Of a DNA stretch of 64,000 nt, positions 24,096 to 36,720 are shown in pieces; the first letter of the stretch is position 1; every line of letters starts with the position of its first letter. Origin of the DNA: Artemia franciscana. Its lineage: Eukaryota; Arthropoda; Branchiopoda; Anostraca; Artemiidae. The notes under the pieces were generated by a model. The model saw nothing but the letters and a program-made list of their open reading frames with translations, was not told the DNA's origin and did not search any database. The translations under genes and the position numbers were made by a program. The stretch is taken from assembly GCF_032884065.1 (NCBI RefSeq), contig NC_088868.1, positions 5,335,647 to 5,399,646 of the forward strand, read 5' to 3'.

Positions 24096-24234
24096 TATCT
24101 ATTTATATTAGCTGAATAAGCTAAGAATGAAATTTTTTTCTCAATAATCATTTTTTAAGACACATTTTTAAACTTTCGGTTGCTATAGGCTGTTTTAAAC
24201 TCTTTTACCCATTTAAGGGTCCAAAATATAATTT

Positions 24235-24599
24235 GGTAAATATATGACTGTCCATATTATTGACTTACCAATAAAGTGAACATACCACTCGATGCCTTTT
24301 TTTATGCTCTTTACGAATATAATAATCGCTTCTATCGCAAATTCAAATTTAAGCACTTTTTGACCTAACCTTATTATAAATAATTTTGGCACTGAGAAAA
24401 TGTAGAATTATTTTGTCGGAAAACGACCGATAAATCATACTTTAATTGAAAATTCGTCATTTTTAAGAGCTCAAAAAGTGCTAAAATATGAATTTTGCGA
24501 TAGAAGCGATTATTTTCTTCGTAAAGAGCATAAAAAAGGTATTGAGTGGAATGTTCACTTTATTGGTAAGTCAATAAAATGGACAGTCATATATTTACC
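24235..24599. mobile_element. MITE with long TIRs and 8-bp TSD (family M1, copy 1)
   Basis: Arms of about 120 bp start GGTAAATATATGACTGTCCA and contain CTTACCAATAAAGTGAACAT. The perfect 8-bp duplication TATAATTT flanks it (24227-24234 and 24600-24607). No coding. The related copy is at 32936-33507. Confidence 0.9.
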
Positions 24600-24785
24600 T
24601 ATAATTTACCCAAGAAGCAATTATTGAATTATGAATTAGCATAAAAGACACAAAGTGATGTTTTCACTTTCATCCAAGCTAAATTGTGTATTCAACTGCA
24701 AATTTAACCATTGTACACGTGATAACAGTGTTTAGCATATAAAACAATGTTTAGCATATACTATTTTTTTATTCTTTTCTGACAA

Positions 24786-24857
24786 GACTTCGTGGCGCAA
24801 CGGTAGCGCGTCTGACTCCAGATCAGAAGGTTGCGTGTTCAAATCACGTCGAGGTCA
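24786..24857 (+). tRNA. tRNA-Trp (anticodon CCA)
   Basis: A 72-nt cloverleaf. The acceptor stem pairs GACTTCG with CGAGGTC (one T-G wobble). The D arm is GCGC/GCGC around AACGGTA. The anticodon stem TCTGA/TCAGA encloses loop CTCCAGA with CCA at 24818-24820. The T arm is GCGTG/CACGT with loop TTCAAAT. A run of nine T at 24859-24867 is a Pol III terminator. The sequence is close to the canonical animal tRNA-Trp; the T-G acceptor pair and the A in TTCAAAT are small departures. It lies antisense inside the last RNF41 intron, with no SINE body attached. Confidence 0.9.
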
Positions 24858-24858
24858 A

Positions 24859-24867
24859 TTTTTTTTT
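24859..24867 (+). terminator. Pol III T-run terminator of tRNA-Trp
   Basis: Nine consecutive T residues begin two bases after the discriminator base, the usual Pol III stop signal. Confidence 0.8.
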
Positions 24868-25298
24868 AATTGATTCACGAATATAATATTGACTCGTCTT
24901 CTTCAGATCTGCTTTAGTATTTTCCCGTTCTCGACAAGCGAGATAGTTTATTTTATATTATCTTATTTGGATCCCCCCCTTAAAAAGGGGTTGGTATGCA
25001 AAACTATTGGGCATTCAAATAAAAAACTAAAATATTCACTGAATCACTAAGGGAAATGTGCTTTGATTCCGCAGTTTCACAAAATTAAGGCTAGATGAGT
25101 ACCAGTTCTTATTCCTGCATTCAAATATCCAATTTCTGCATTGGGGTCATAGTATTAGGGGGGGGGGGCAAGAAGGGTTCATATCTGGATAGTCAGGGGG
25201 CATGGGCTATAAAATATTTTTTCCTCTAAATTATTGGGAGTACTTCCAGCCTATTCCCCCCCCCCAAATGACGGGGTCATGGGCCTTATGGGTCAAAT

Positions 25299-25300
<2 letters not shown>

Positions 25301-25381
<81 letters not shown>
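25301..25381. repeat. (TA)n microsatellite
   Basis: About 40 uninterrupted TA repeats; a second run is at 25467-25513. Confidence 0.98.
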
Positions 25382-25383
<2 letters not shown>

Positions 25384-25465
25384 GCTAACATATAATATGT
25401 AACATATATATTCCAAGAATAATAGCAAGGATTTGGCTTCTCCATTGCTGCGTCTAGACTGCTGC

Positions 25466-25466
<1 letters not shown>

Positions 25467-25513
<47 letters not shown>
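25467..25513. repeat. (TA)n microsatellite
   Basis: About 23 TA repeats, followed by AT-rich sequence to about 25640. Confidence 0.98.
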
Positions 25514-25515
<2 letters not shown>

Positions 25516-26535
25516 TGAAAAGAGAAATCACCAATGCAACAGCACAAACACAAAAACATATAATTTTATTATTTATTATAATTTTATATTATATTATTAT
25601 ATTATATAATTTACATTTATATTATATTATAAATAATAATAAGTTTCATACCAACAAAAAGACCCATATGGCTAAAACTAACCAAACCTTTGGTTTTTAC
25701 AAGCACACATTCATCATGATAAGACCTTCTGTGTTAAAGAGACTGTATAAAGTTTTTGTATACTCTCACTTTTAGTTTAGAACATTTGTAACATCCCTGG
25801 AGTACAAAAGGGGTGCAGGGTTATAGGGAGTTTTGACAAAAAGGGGAACAAGACTTGTCTCGAGCCTGCATCATATACTATGTGGACATCAAATACAAGA
25901 TGTATGTTGCATCTGACATATTGACAAAAGAAGAGCAATGTAATTATGACTCCAAAGTAGCTAAATTTCAGGATAGTGAAGAGTTTATTTACACCTCCTC
26001 TCTTGAGCCATACTATGGAGTATGGCACAGAGAGGCTCTCTTGGCTCAGAGTATGGCTCTCTTGACCCATACTTCATACTATGGAGTATGGAGCCATACT
26101 ATGAGTCATTGCAAAAAAACTACTACCCTGTTGCCAAAGAAGAGAATGGTAAAGTATGTTTCTGTTAGAGCTGTACCATTGTAGAATGAGCTGACAGAGA
26201 AGACAATCTAGGCTGCCACTTGAGAATAATTCAAAGTTTAAGGTGATATAGATTTGATTAGAAGCTGAATTGGGACTCAATCATCAAGTGAAATTGACAC
26301 ATTAGCACTAGGATACTATAGGTCACCATCACTTTATCTAGCTGGCACTGCAACTGAGGGTAGCCTACTGTGATTTTAAAAATATAAAAGTTGGATCAAA
26401 ATATTATTACCTTCACTATCACTTACTAGCAAAAGGATTATAAATGATCTAAAATTGTGCATCACCCATATATATATAGAATATATGGTGAAAGAGACTA
26501 TAATCAACAGAAATGACGGCTTGTAGACAGAGTTT

Positions 26536-27032
26536 GGTACTTGTGTATTACTCAGAACACACTCAATAAGTGAAGTTAGGTTCTTTCGTGAAACAAACTA
26601 CGATGCAGGCACATTTTAATTAAAACCCAGCAATAAATGAAACGAACTACAGTAATAAATGGTATTCTACTGTCAGCAAAACACGTATTTACACACAAAT
26701 GACTTTTTTCAAACATAGCCTATTGTTACACTTCCAGAAATGTTCCTTCTCGTAAGAGTATAAAGTCATGTTGTGTCCATTGGCGCACTGTTTTGTTGTG
26801 GGCAACAACCCCTTATCCTGGAAAAATATAATTGCCTCTTTTTCAGTCTTTGGCAAATCCCAAATCTTCAGTTCAAAATCCATGTTCAGACACTATCTCC
26901 TATCACTATGCATAGCAAACTAAATTATGTTCTGTCTTTGTGGCTATGAAACCGGATTCTCGCATCGTAGTTTGTTTCACGAAAGAACCTAAATTTACTT
27001 ATTGAGTGTGTTCTGAATAATACACATGTACC
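26536..27032 (-). mobile_element. Merlin-like internally deleted transposon, 497 bp
   Basis: Inverted repeats of about 71 bp (26536-26606 and 26962-27032) start GGTAC[T/A]TGTGTATTA and contain CAGAACACACTCAATAAGT. The perfect 8-bp target duplication CAGAGTTT lies at 26528-26535 and 27033-27040. The minus-strand open frame 26689-26883 encodes an N-terminal zinc-ribbon-like domain (CANGHNM...FWKCNNRLC) preceded by KEAIIFFQDKGLLP, as in Merlin/ISXO2-type transposases. The DDE catalytic part is gone. The TSD length fits Merlin. Confidence 0.85.
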
Positions 27033-27189
27033 CAGAGTTTTGCCAAGGATGAGTTATGAGGAACCATTTTAGGTAGTGGCGTAACTTCGTCATGATGGTA
27101 AATTCTGGGAGGGGTTGGGGTGAGTTAGAACCAATTTTCTCGAATTATATGAAAATGACAGTGAAAACTGAAAAATGAGCCAAATAGTA

Positions 27190-29970
27190 CCATAGATACA
27201 ACAAGAGCTAAGAGCTCATATGGCACTTGAGACGAGGCAAGAAGAGCTAAGAGCCAAGAGATCATATGGTATGAGCTCTAGCAAAATTCTATGAATCAAT
27301 AGATTGATTTAAAAGGAAAATAAGAGGCTTAATGCCGGTAAGGATTTAAAATAAGAACTCTGAATCACGATGTCCTTCTAAATATCAAAATTCATTAAGA
27401 TCCGATCCCTCACTCGTATGTTATAAATACCTAATTTTTTCTAATTTTTCCTCTCCCTTTAGCCCCTCAGATGTTCGACTCTGGGAAAACTACTTTATCA
27501 ACTCAATTTGTGCAGCTCCCTGACACGCCTACCCATTTTCATCGTCCTAGGACGTCCAGAAGCACCAAACTCGCCAAATCACTGAACACCTCCCCTCAAC
27601 TCAACCAAAGAGAGCGAATCCAGTACGGTTCCGTCAGTCACATATCAAGGACATCTGCTTATTCTATCCACCAAGCTTCATCCCGATTCCTCCACTCCAA
27701 GTGTTTTCCAAGATTTCCCCCTCCAACTCCCCCCAATGTCAAAAGATCTGGCCGGGATTTGAAATAAGAGCTCTGAGACATGAATTCATTCTAAATGTCA
27801 AATTTCATTAAGATCCGATCACCTATTCGTAAAATAAAAATACCCCAATTTTCACGTTTTCCAAGAATTCCTGTTTCCCCATCCAACTCCCCCCAAAGCA
27901 ACAGGATCTGGTCGGAATTTAAAATTAGAGCTTTAAAGCGCAAGACCCTTCTAAATATCAAATTTCTTTAAGATCTAGTCACCCTTTCGTAAGTTACAAA
28001 TACCTCAATTTTCAAAACTACCCCCCCCCCCAACTCCACCAAAGACAGCAGATCCGGTCCGATTATGTCAGTCACGTGTCTTAGACAGGTTTTTTTTTCT
28101 TCCCATCCAGTTTCATCCTGATATCACCGCTTTAAGTATTTTCTAAGATTTCTGGTTCCCCTCAACTGCCCCCCCAATTAGGCTGGATCCGGTTGAGAAT
28201 TAAAATAAGAGATCTGGTCACTTCTAAATATGAAGTTTCATGAAGATCCGATCACACATTCGTAAGTTAAAAATACGTCATTTTTTCTAATTTTTCAGAA
28301 TTAACTCCCCCCCCCCAATAGAGTGGATCCATTCCAATTATGTAAATCACGTATCTAAGAATTCTGCTTATTTTTCCAACCAAGTTTTATCCCGATCCCT
28401 CCAATCTAAGCGTTTTCCATGATTTTAGGTTCCACCACTCCAAACTCCCCCCCCCCAATGTCACCAGATCCGGTCAGGACTTAAAATAAGAGCTTTGAGA
28501 CACGATATCCTTCTAAATATCAAATTTCATTGAGATCCGATCACCCGTTCGTAAGTTAAAAATACCTCATTTTTTCTAATTTTTCAGAGTTAACCCCCCC
28601 CCCCTGCAACTACCCCAAAAAGAGCGGATCCGTTCAGGTTATGACAATCATGTATCTAGGACTTGTGCTTATTTTTACCACCAAGTTTCATCCCGATCCC
28701 TCCACTCTAAGCGTTTTCCAAGTTTTAGGTTCCCCCCTCCCAACTCCTCCCCCCATGTCACCAGATCCGGTCGGGATTTAAAATAAGAGCTCTGAGACAC
28801 GATATCCTTCTAAATATCAAATTTCATTGAGATCCGATAACCCGTTCGTAAGTTAAAAATACTTCATTTTTTCTAATTCTTCAGAATTAACCCCCCCCCC
28901 AACTACCCCAAAGAGAGCGGATTCGTTACGGTTATGCCAATCATGTATCTAGGACTTGTGCTTATTTTTCCCACCAAGTTTCATCCCGATCCCTCCACTC
29001 CAAGTGTTTTCCAAGATTTTAGGTTTCCTCTTCCAACTCCCCCTGTCACCAGATCCGGTCAAGATTTAAAATAAGAGCTCTGAGACACGATATCCTTCTA
29101 AATATCAAATTTCATTGAGATTCAATCACCCGTTCGTAAGTTAAAAATACCTCATTTTTTCTATTTTTTCATAATTAACCCCCCCCCCCAGCTACCCCAA
29201 AGAGAGCGGATCCATTCCGGTTATCTCAATCATGTATCTAGGACTTGTGCTTATTTTTCCACCAAGTTTCATTCCGATCCTTCTACTCTAAGTGTTTTCC
29301 AACTTTTAGGTTTTCCCCTCCCAACTCTCCCCCCCCCCAATGTCACCAGATCCGGTCGGGATTTAAAATAAGAGCTCTGAGACACGATATCCTTCTAAAT
29401 ATCAAATTCCATTGAGATCCGATCACCCAATCGTAAGTAAAAATACCTCATTTTTTCTAATTTTTCAGAGTTTACCCCCCCCCCCCAACTACCCCAAACA
29501 GAGCAGATCCGATCAAGTTATGTCAATCATGTAACTAAGACTTGCGCTTATTTTTCCCACCAAGTTTCATCCCGATCCCTCCATTCGAAGTGTCTTCCAA
29601 GTTTTAGGTTTCCCCCTCCCAACTCCCCCCTTAATGTCACCAGATCTGTTCAGGATTTAAAACAAGAGCTCTGAGACACGATATCCTTCTAAATATCAAA
29701 TTTCATTGAGATCCGACCACCCGTTCGTAAGTTAAAAATACTTCAATTTTTCTATTTTTTCCAAATTAACGGGCCCCCCACTCCCCCCCAGATGGTCAAA
29801 TCGGGAAAACGATTATTTCTAATTTAATCTGGTCCGGTCCCTGATACGCCTGCCAAATTTCATCGTCCTAGCTTACCTGGAAGTGCCTAAAGTAGCAAAA
29901 CCGGGACCGACAGACCAACAGAATTTGAGATTGCTATATGCCACTTGGTTAATACCAAGTGCCATAAAAA
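27190..29970. repeat. Large repeat with ~295-bp tandem units and hairpin end
   Basis: The left part begins near AAGAGCTAAGAGCTCATATG. Then about eight units carry GAGCTCTGAGACACGATATC and GAGATCCGATCACCCGTTCG; the best-preserved anchors at 28497, 28794, 29082, 29379 and 29673 give 288-297 bp spacing. Every unit has a poly-C run and AGAGCGGATCCGTTC. The right part ends with a hairpin of CACTTGGT/ACCAAGTG around TAAT (29951-29970). A lone unit is at 11147-11445. The hairpin could be a Helitron-like terminus, unproven. Confidence 0.85.
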
Positions 29971-30539
29971 TAGGCTATACTAAAGAAAACTAACCCGGTT
30001 TCTGGATGCTTGAATTATGCAGGATTATCTTAGTTTTGACAAGATTATTGAAGAAACAAGATTTCATCACGAGGGGAGGGGGCAAAATTGAGTCTAGAAG
30101 GACCAGTTACCCCTCCCCCTGCCAATAGCAAATTACGCATCTGATTTTAGGTATGTTCAAGGAGACCGCAATCAAAAATAGTAATTTCCAAAAAATTCAC
30201 AGTAATCCACTGTCAAAACTTTTGAGATTTTGTCGTTGGTTTTACAATCTCGCTCGAAAATCTTCTCAAACAAAATTCTTAGTTTGACAAATCTAGTGAT
30301 AATCTAGTTGACTAATCTAGTGATATCACTAGTGATAATCCAGATTATGGGATTATGGAAAACCGGATAAGGCAATCGAAATTGTAGTGGAAAACGTAAT
30401 AATTACAATCCGGACTGTCAACCGAGGATTCAGACTGTCACGGAAAAAAGCCTCGATTCTGTGCTCAGTCCCTAGCTAGACCCTAAAATCTGACTCACTC
30501 TATTAAGGTAGTGTTTATATATAGACAGCTGAGGCAATT

Positions 30540-31650
30540 TTTCTCGTTAAATTAAAGAAAAATTTGCTCTATGACGAATAAACACAAAAATACTAATAAT
30601 CGACAAAACTACTGAATCAAAAGAAAATCAAAAGCTGAAGACGAGCACAAGTTACCTGTCAGTTAAGAAAGCTATTCATGGTTACCCCCCTTTCAAGACA
30701 ACCTTGCATGAAAATAACAATAATAGTAACCAAAAATTCAAAGACGCATTTCCAAAAAAAACTGTCAATTGAGGATGAATGCATACGTAAACAAGTTAGT
30801 GGGAATTCAAAAAAGGGCCTGAAGCCCCCCCCCCTTAAAAAAATCGCGTCGGATCAAGAAGAAAACTGCAGCACTGAAATCAACATAGTAGAAAACCACT
30901 TTTAGAACATTTACAGTCCCCCATATTTAGCAACAAGGATTTTTCATATATTGAAGAAGATGAACAAATAAACGTTCAAATGGGGATGTCCATTTATTAG
31001 ACAGTAGAAATAGATACAAAGTCTGGATATTTCGATCACATGTACAGCAATTGTCATCAGCAGATATATTGAAGCATTAAAATTAAAACTAACATATTTA
31101 TACAGAAATCTGTATAAATAATTCTGAAATAATTCTTCATAAATATGAAAGGTAAATTTCTCGTTAAACTCTAGTTAAATTTTTCTCGTTAAATTAAAGA
31201 AAAAGTTGCTCTGTGAAGAATAAAAACAGAACTATTAATAATCGACAAAACTACTGAATAAAGAAAAAATTAAAAGCTGAAGACGAGCATAAGTTAACCT
31301 GTCAGCTAAGAAAGCTAATAGGGGAGTTACCCCCCTTTCAAGACAACCTTGCACGAAAATAACAATAATAGTAACCGAAAATTCAAAGACGCGTTTCCAA
31401 AAAAACTGTCAATTGAGGATGAATTCATTTGAAACTGATTCAGGAATGTTTTTATGATATAAGTTCGTTAGTTAAACAAGTTTATGGGAATTCAAAAAAT
31501 GCCCTGACCCCTCCCCCTCATAAAAAAATCGCGTCGGATCGAAGAAATAATTGCAGAACTGAGATCTACGTAGTCGAAAACCTCTTTTAGAATATCCACA
31601 GTCCCCCATATTTAGCAACAAGGATATCACTTTTTATATACCGAGGAACT
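30540..31650. repeat. ~410-bp direct duplication with a foldback element between copies
   Basis: 30540-30950 and 31178-31650 share AAAGCTGAAGACGAGCA, CCCCCTTTCAAGACAACCTT, AACTGTCAATTGAGGATGAA and AAAAATCGCGTCGGATC. The middle (30945-31150) matches the element at 16960-17180. Confidence 0.85.
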
Positions 31651-32459
31651 ACAACCATATTTTGCAACAAGCATGCCCATGGCCCGGAAACACTTGCATT
31701 TCATGAGAGCAGGAATAGCTGCACCTTAATACAGAAAAAACACGCCCCATAGTAGCCAAAACCTTAAAAACACTGTCTCGTAAGAAAAACTTGTCGTGAA
31801 TGTTGATTCAGGAATAATAGCTATTATTTAGATAGTATTAGTAAAAATATTATCGCGGAAATAAATTTCTGAGAATTGAGAATTTTCTCAATTCTCATGA
31901 ATTTCTCATGAAATTTCTGAGGATTGATCAATTTCTTGAGAATTTTCTGAGAACTGGAAACGCTGAGATGTCTGCCTTTTTTTGCCTTATTGCTCCAGTT
32001 CTAATAGGGTACTAGAACATCGTAGAGAGCTGTTGAAGGTCGTTTGATAGCTAACACTCTTATTTAAGCGCTTTGTATACTTTCGTCATGACAAAATCAT
32101 CCTAAAACGTCTTAAGGGAACCAAATTGCAATTTTAGTGACATTTCTGGGGTTTAAAGGCTTGAAACCATTAATCATTTACCCCTGAAATTTAAATGATA
32201 GAAAACTATTAAACTGCTGTTAAAAGTACCTATCTTGGCAACTTAAAGCACCACCAAGCCCCCCCCGTTGCCAGCAGAGCAGCGTAAGCTCCTTCTGTCT
32301 CCAAAGCTATTTAAAGCTTCTTTCTTTACATCTCCTCTTAAGTAGTTCCAATCTCCTATAAGTCCTTTATTAAGACCTCTCCCAACCCTTTACGAACAAT
32401 CAGCTTTTTGGGGGCAAAAAGGACGATCTTAAGCAATCTCTCATTTTTTGCTCCCTCCG

Positions 32460-32757
32460 TTCAGTTATCGGATAAATAATGGCAATAATTTTAATAAATA
32501 ATTTTTGTAAATAATTAATAAAATTTATTTAATAATTTTATTTAATTTTAATTTTAATTTAATTAATTTAATTTAAATTTTAATTAAATTAAAAATTAAT
32601 TAAAATTTATTAATTAAAATTAATTAAATTAATTTTAAATTAAATATTAATTTTAATTTAATTTTATTTTTAATAGTTAATTATTTAATAAATAATTTTA
32701 ATTTAATTTTTAATAAATAAAAAATAAATAATTTAATAATAATTAATTATTTAATGT
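32460..32757. repeat. Pure A/T low-complexity TTAATT region
   Basis: Almost 300 bp of TAATTTAATT-type sequence, nearly free of G and C. Confidence 0.95.
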
Positions 32758-32759
32758 GA

Positions 32760-32930
32760 GATAGAGTGAGAAGTGTGATGACATCCGTTTCTTCTAAGTT
32801 TGTTTGTTTGTACCATTTGTATTGTCGCCCGGCTTTCGAGCCAGTCTCCCTACCGGGGATGTTATGTGAATAGTTTTAAATATGTATAGTCAAAGAAAAA
32901 TAAAGAACTTGAACTCATTTTTCGTTAGCA
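32760..32930 (+). repeat. Possible LINE 3' end
   Basis: GC-richer block with CGCCCGGCTTTCGAGCCAGT, ending AAAAATAAAGAACTTGAAC, like the 3' untranslated end of a non-LTR element. No coding part is attached. Confidence 0.3.
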
Positions 32931-32935
32931 GAACG

Positions 32936-33507
32936 GGTAAAATTATAGCAGTTCATATAACTGACTTACCAATAAAGTAAACATACCAATCGATGCCTTT
33001 TTTATGCTCTTTAAGATTATAATCAACGCTTCTACCGTAAATTCAAATTTAAACACTTTTTGAGCTCTTAAAAATGAGGGATTTTTAAAAAAAATAATGA
33101 CAGTTCATATAACTGGCTTACCAATAAAGTGAACATACCACTCGATGCCTTTTTTATGTTCTTTACAAATATAATAATCGCTTCTACCGCAAATCCAAAT
33201 TTAAAGACTTTTTGAGCTCTTAAAACTGACAAATTCTCAATTAAAGTATGACTTATCGCTTATTTTCCACAAAATAATACTGCGCTTTCTCAGCGCCATC
33301 TTTTCCGTCGTTTTCGAAAAAATAATGCTACATTTTCTCAGTGCTAAAATTATTTATAATAAGGTTAGTTTAGGTTAGGTTAAAAAGTGCTTAAATTTGA
33401 ATTTACGGTAGAAACGATTATTATATTTGTAAAGACCATAAAAAAGACATCGAGTCGTATGATCACTTTATTGGTAAGCCAGTTATATGAACTGCTATAA
33501 TTTTACC
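32936..33507. mobile_element. MITE family M1, copy 2
   Basis: Ends GGTAAAATTATAGCAGTTCA and its inverse at 33507. It contains CTTACCAATAAAGTGAACAT twice in direct orientation at the left and once inverted at the right. Flanks GCAGAACG (32928-32935) and ACAGTACG (33508-33515) agree at six of eight bases. It sits in the C-terminal part of a minus-strand LINE. Confidence 0.8.
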
Positions 33508-34420
33508 ACAGTACGTGTTCTAACCATCTCAACCTTTCTGTCATTATAGCCCTAGAAAGTACGATAGAACCACATTTTCCGTACAACTTGCTGTTCGAAA
33601 TATCAGTCAGAAACATAACCAAAACAATCGGAACAATTCCTCTGAAAAAAACATCTAATAAACGCTCCTCCGTCTTTGGTAGAGCACAGGTTTCAGAGCC
33701 ATACTGAACCCCTGTCATTAACATAGCTTCCGATATTCTAATCTTGACTCGCAGACTTATTTTCTAATTCATATTTTCTAAAAGACATATTTTCTAATTC
33801 TTCTAAAACTATTCGACTGTGAAAATACACCTTGAGCCTTGGCTATTCTACCACATCCGCCATCTTTACTAATACTCCTGCCCAGGTAAGTGCAGCCATC
33901 TACTTGATTAATCTTCTTGTTACCCAGCAATCTTCAAATTCATTTATTCCCAGTTTAAGTTTTCATAATATTAATTTTCAAAGGTATTCCAGCAACATGA
34001 GCTCTCAAAATATCCTTTATTTTGCTAATCTTTTCATTTATAATGATCAAATCATCAGTATCAGTATCAGTATCAGATCATCAGTATCATCAGATCATCA
34101 GTATGTAATCGCTTTAAGAGCTTTAATTACATGTTTGATTTTAAGCTCCCAGATTGAATTTTTCGTATTCCTTGGGAAATAGTCCATCAAAATTATTCAC
34201 TTAAATGAGGATAGAAGACATCCTTGTTTAATTCCAGGTTCAACACGAAACCAGCTACTAACCTCAACCCTGCTTTAACCGCAGTACTGGTACAGTGCCC
34301 ATCACCTTAATTTATTTATCTGGTATATTATACAAGGGTAGGGCCATTTCTAAAGCTCTCCTATCGGCTGAACCAAAAGCTTCCTAATAATCTGTAAAAC
34401 AGAAGTTTGTGGCTAATTTG
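33503..34420 (-). pseudogene. RTE-like LINE RT pseudogene, minus strand
   Basis: Frames read FGSADRRALEMALPLYNIPD, EPGIKQGCLLSSF, INQVDGCTYLGRSISKDGGC, and the open part YGSETCALPKTEERLLDVFF and SRAIMTERLRWLEHVL. The catalytic-box area near 34060-34110 is replaced by ATCAGTATC repeats. The MITE at 32936-33507 interrupts its 3' side. Confidence 0.8.
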
Positions 34421-34759
34421 GCAAGTTTCGCAAAAATAAAGTTTCTAGAAACTTTGCCCAAAATACGAATATTATCTTGATTAGTTACAAAGACCTAAAT
34501 CACAAATCACAAGGACAGCCAAGTACATTTAGAAGGGCTCAAAGAAGTCCTGTTAAATTCGTATACGTAGGTTTATAATTCAAATATTTTTTTATATAAA
34601 ACTATTGTTAAAAAGTAATTAAGAATATTGTAATGATGAGTCCTCAGAAGGTCCTAATGAGCTCACATTACTCACGATGAGGCAAATCACAGATTATAAA
34701 GATAGCCAATTTCGTTTCCTAAAGGAGCGCTTTAAATTTGTCAATTGATATTTTTCTAT

Positions 34760-35130
34760 TCTCTATTTGCTCTGTAGGTAGCAAATTACTTAATAATATG
34801 ATGCTTTTTAGACAGAGAGATGCTGTAGACAAAGTAATAAGAGGAGAACATGGTAGAGAGAGAGGGTAGAGGATGTGTCGACCAAATTTTCACTCTTGGG
34901 TTAATAATTGAGAAGTCCTTGAGTTGTCAAACCCCTTTGGTCCTCAGTTTTATAGATTATGAGCGTGCGTTCGGTTCTGTTGATAGAGGAGATGTAGCAA
35001 AGGTCTTATCCTTGTATGGTATACCAGACAAATACACTAAAGCGATTAATGCTATGTACGAGAATAACACTGTTGCAGTTAAGGTTGGAAATGAGGGTAT
35101 CAGCTGGTTTTGTGTTGAATCGGGAGATTT
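34760..35130 (+). pseudogene. RTE-like LINE RT fragment
   Basis: VGSKLLNNMMLFRQRDAVDK, then GRGCVDQIFTLGLIIEKSLS and FIDYERAFGSVDRGDVAKVL (first catalytic Asp block), then YGIPDKYTKAINAMYENNT. The C-terminal half is absent; the sequence turns AT-rich at about 35130. Confidence 0.8.
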
Positions 35131-36218
35131 CCCAATATTTTTCGTATGCCCAATAAGATGTCATTCAATCCCTCAATCTTCTAGCATATTTTTCGAAATT
35201 ACTTTTAATGCAAACAATTAGTATATATATATTAGTGCATTTATTTACTAAGATATCGGTGATATGCCTTGTAATTCTATCCCATGGTAATCCTGTCGTT
35301 GTAATTACCACTGACATCTACAAGCTATCCAATTCAAGTAAAAAAAAATATCAAACAGCCTACTGCTTATTATTAGACTATAACTAGGCTTCTAAATTTT
35401 CTAACGACTAAGCAAACAAATAAGTAAAGTATAAAAGTATTCAGAATTTGTAACATATGAGACAAATAAGTAAAAAATGAAATTGTTCCGAATTTCTTAA
35501 ATATTATGATTTTTGTTTCAAATAACACACACAATAACAGACATTAACAAAAGATAAATAACAAAAAAAAATAAATATAAAAAATAAGCAACCAAAAAGC
35601 AAGAAAATCCACAATTAAAAAAATGTCAGGCTATTCTTTTCAAGAAATTACCTTTTTCTAAAGAAATAAAACTAAATTAAAATAAATCAATTTACTAAAA
35701 AATAACTTTTTTAATAAAGTAAGGACAGACTAATTTTTTAAGTAATTAATATAGAAGTGGATAACCAAGAAACTGATTCTCTTTTTTTTTTTTTTTACTT
35801 TAGCGTTTCACTTCTGTTTCAAAAGCAGAAAATTGAAACGGTCAATACTCAGTTTGAAAAGCAATATCAACACAAACGACGCATAAAGAATACGTATCAT
35901 TTTTTCATTTTTTAAAAATGTATAATCTCTGTCTTAAATTTTGAGAAGAAAGACAAAAAAAAATACTTGACTGTAAAACAACTTTTGTAAGCACTAACTA
36001 CAGTAGCAACGAAGCGAAAAATTGCTCCAAATGAACAATTTTAGTCAACTGAGCAATTTAAGCAACTGGGGGAAAAGCAACAACGTCTTCCATGTAAAAG
36101 TGTGTTTTCATTCACTTATGGTTCAAGACAAAACACAATGCTAGTGTTGTCTACAAACCGTTTGTCCCATAACAACAATGCACTGGGATTTCTTTAGAGG
36201 ACATTTTTAACTATGCAT
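35131..36218. other. Unassigned AT-rich intron sequence
   Basis: No repeat boundary, motif or coding sequence recognised. Confidence 0.4.
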
Positions 36219-36660
36219 ATGTATTTTAAGGAGGCAGTAGAGAGGCGAGGGGAGGGGGAGTTCATGTCGTGTTTCAAATCTAAAACTTTATTTGAAATTC
36301 ATAAATCACTAAGACCATGAATTATAAAAATGCATTTTAAATGCATTTTAAATGTATTTTAATGTATTTATAAAATGTAACGTAAAATATATTTTAAGGA
36401 GACAGTAGAGAGGCGAGGGAAGGGGGTGTTCATGTCATGTTTCAAATCTAAAACTTTATTTAAAATTCATAAATCACTAAGACCATGAATTATAAAAAAT
36501 GCATTCTAAATGTATTTTAATGTATTTATAAAATGTAACATAAAATATATTTTAATGAGACAGTAGAGAAGCGATGGGAGGGGGTGTTCACGTCATGTTT
36601 CAAATCTAAAACTCTATTTAAAATTCATAAATCACTAAGACCATGAATTATAAACAATGG
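36219..36660. repeat. Tandem array, ~160-bp units (2.7 copies)
   Basis: Three units begin near 36226, 36392 and 36549, with GACAGTAGAGAGGCGAGGG and CATAAATCACTAAGACCATG in each. Confidence 0.9.
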
Positions 36661-36720
36661 CTGAAACTTTTTATGGACAAAATACAGCTTAATTACATAG
36701 GATTAATGACAAAATACAGC

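Noticed and set aside
25202-25428. Open frames rich in Tyr-Ile on both strands
   Set aside because: Pure (TA)n microsatellite translation.
27471-29900. CRISPR-like regular repeats
   Set aside because: Units are ~295 bp with no spacers, in a eukaryotic genome; a satellite-type array.
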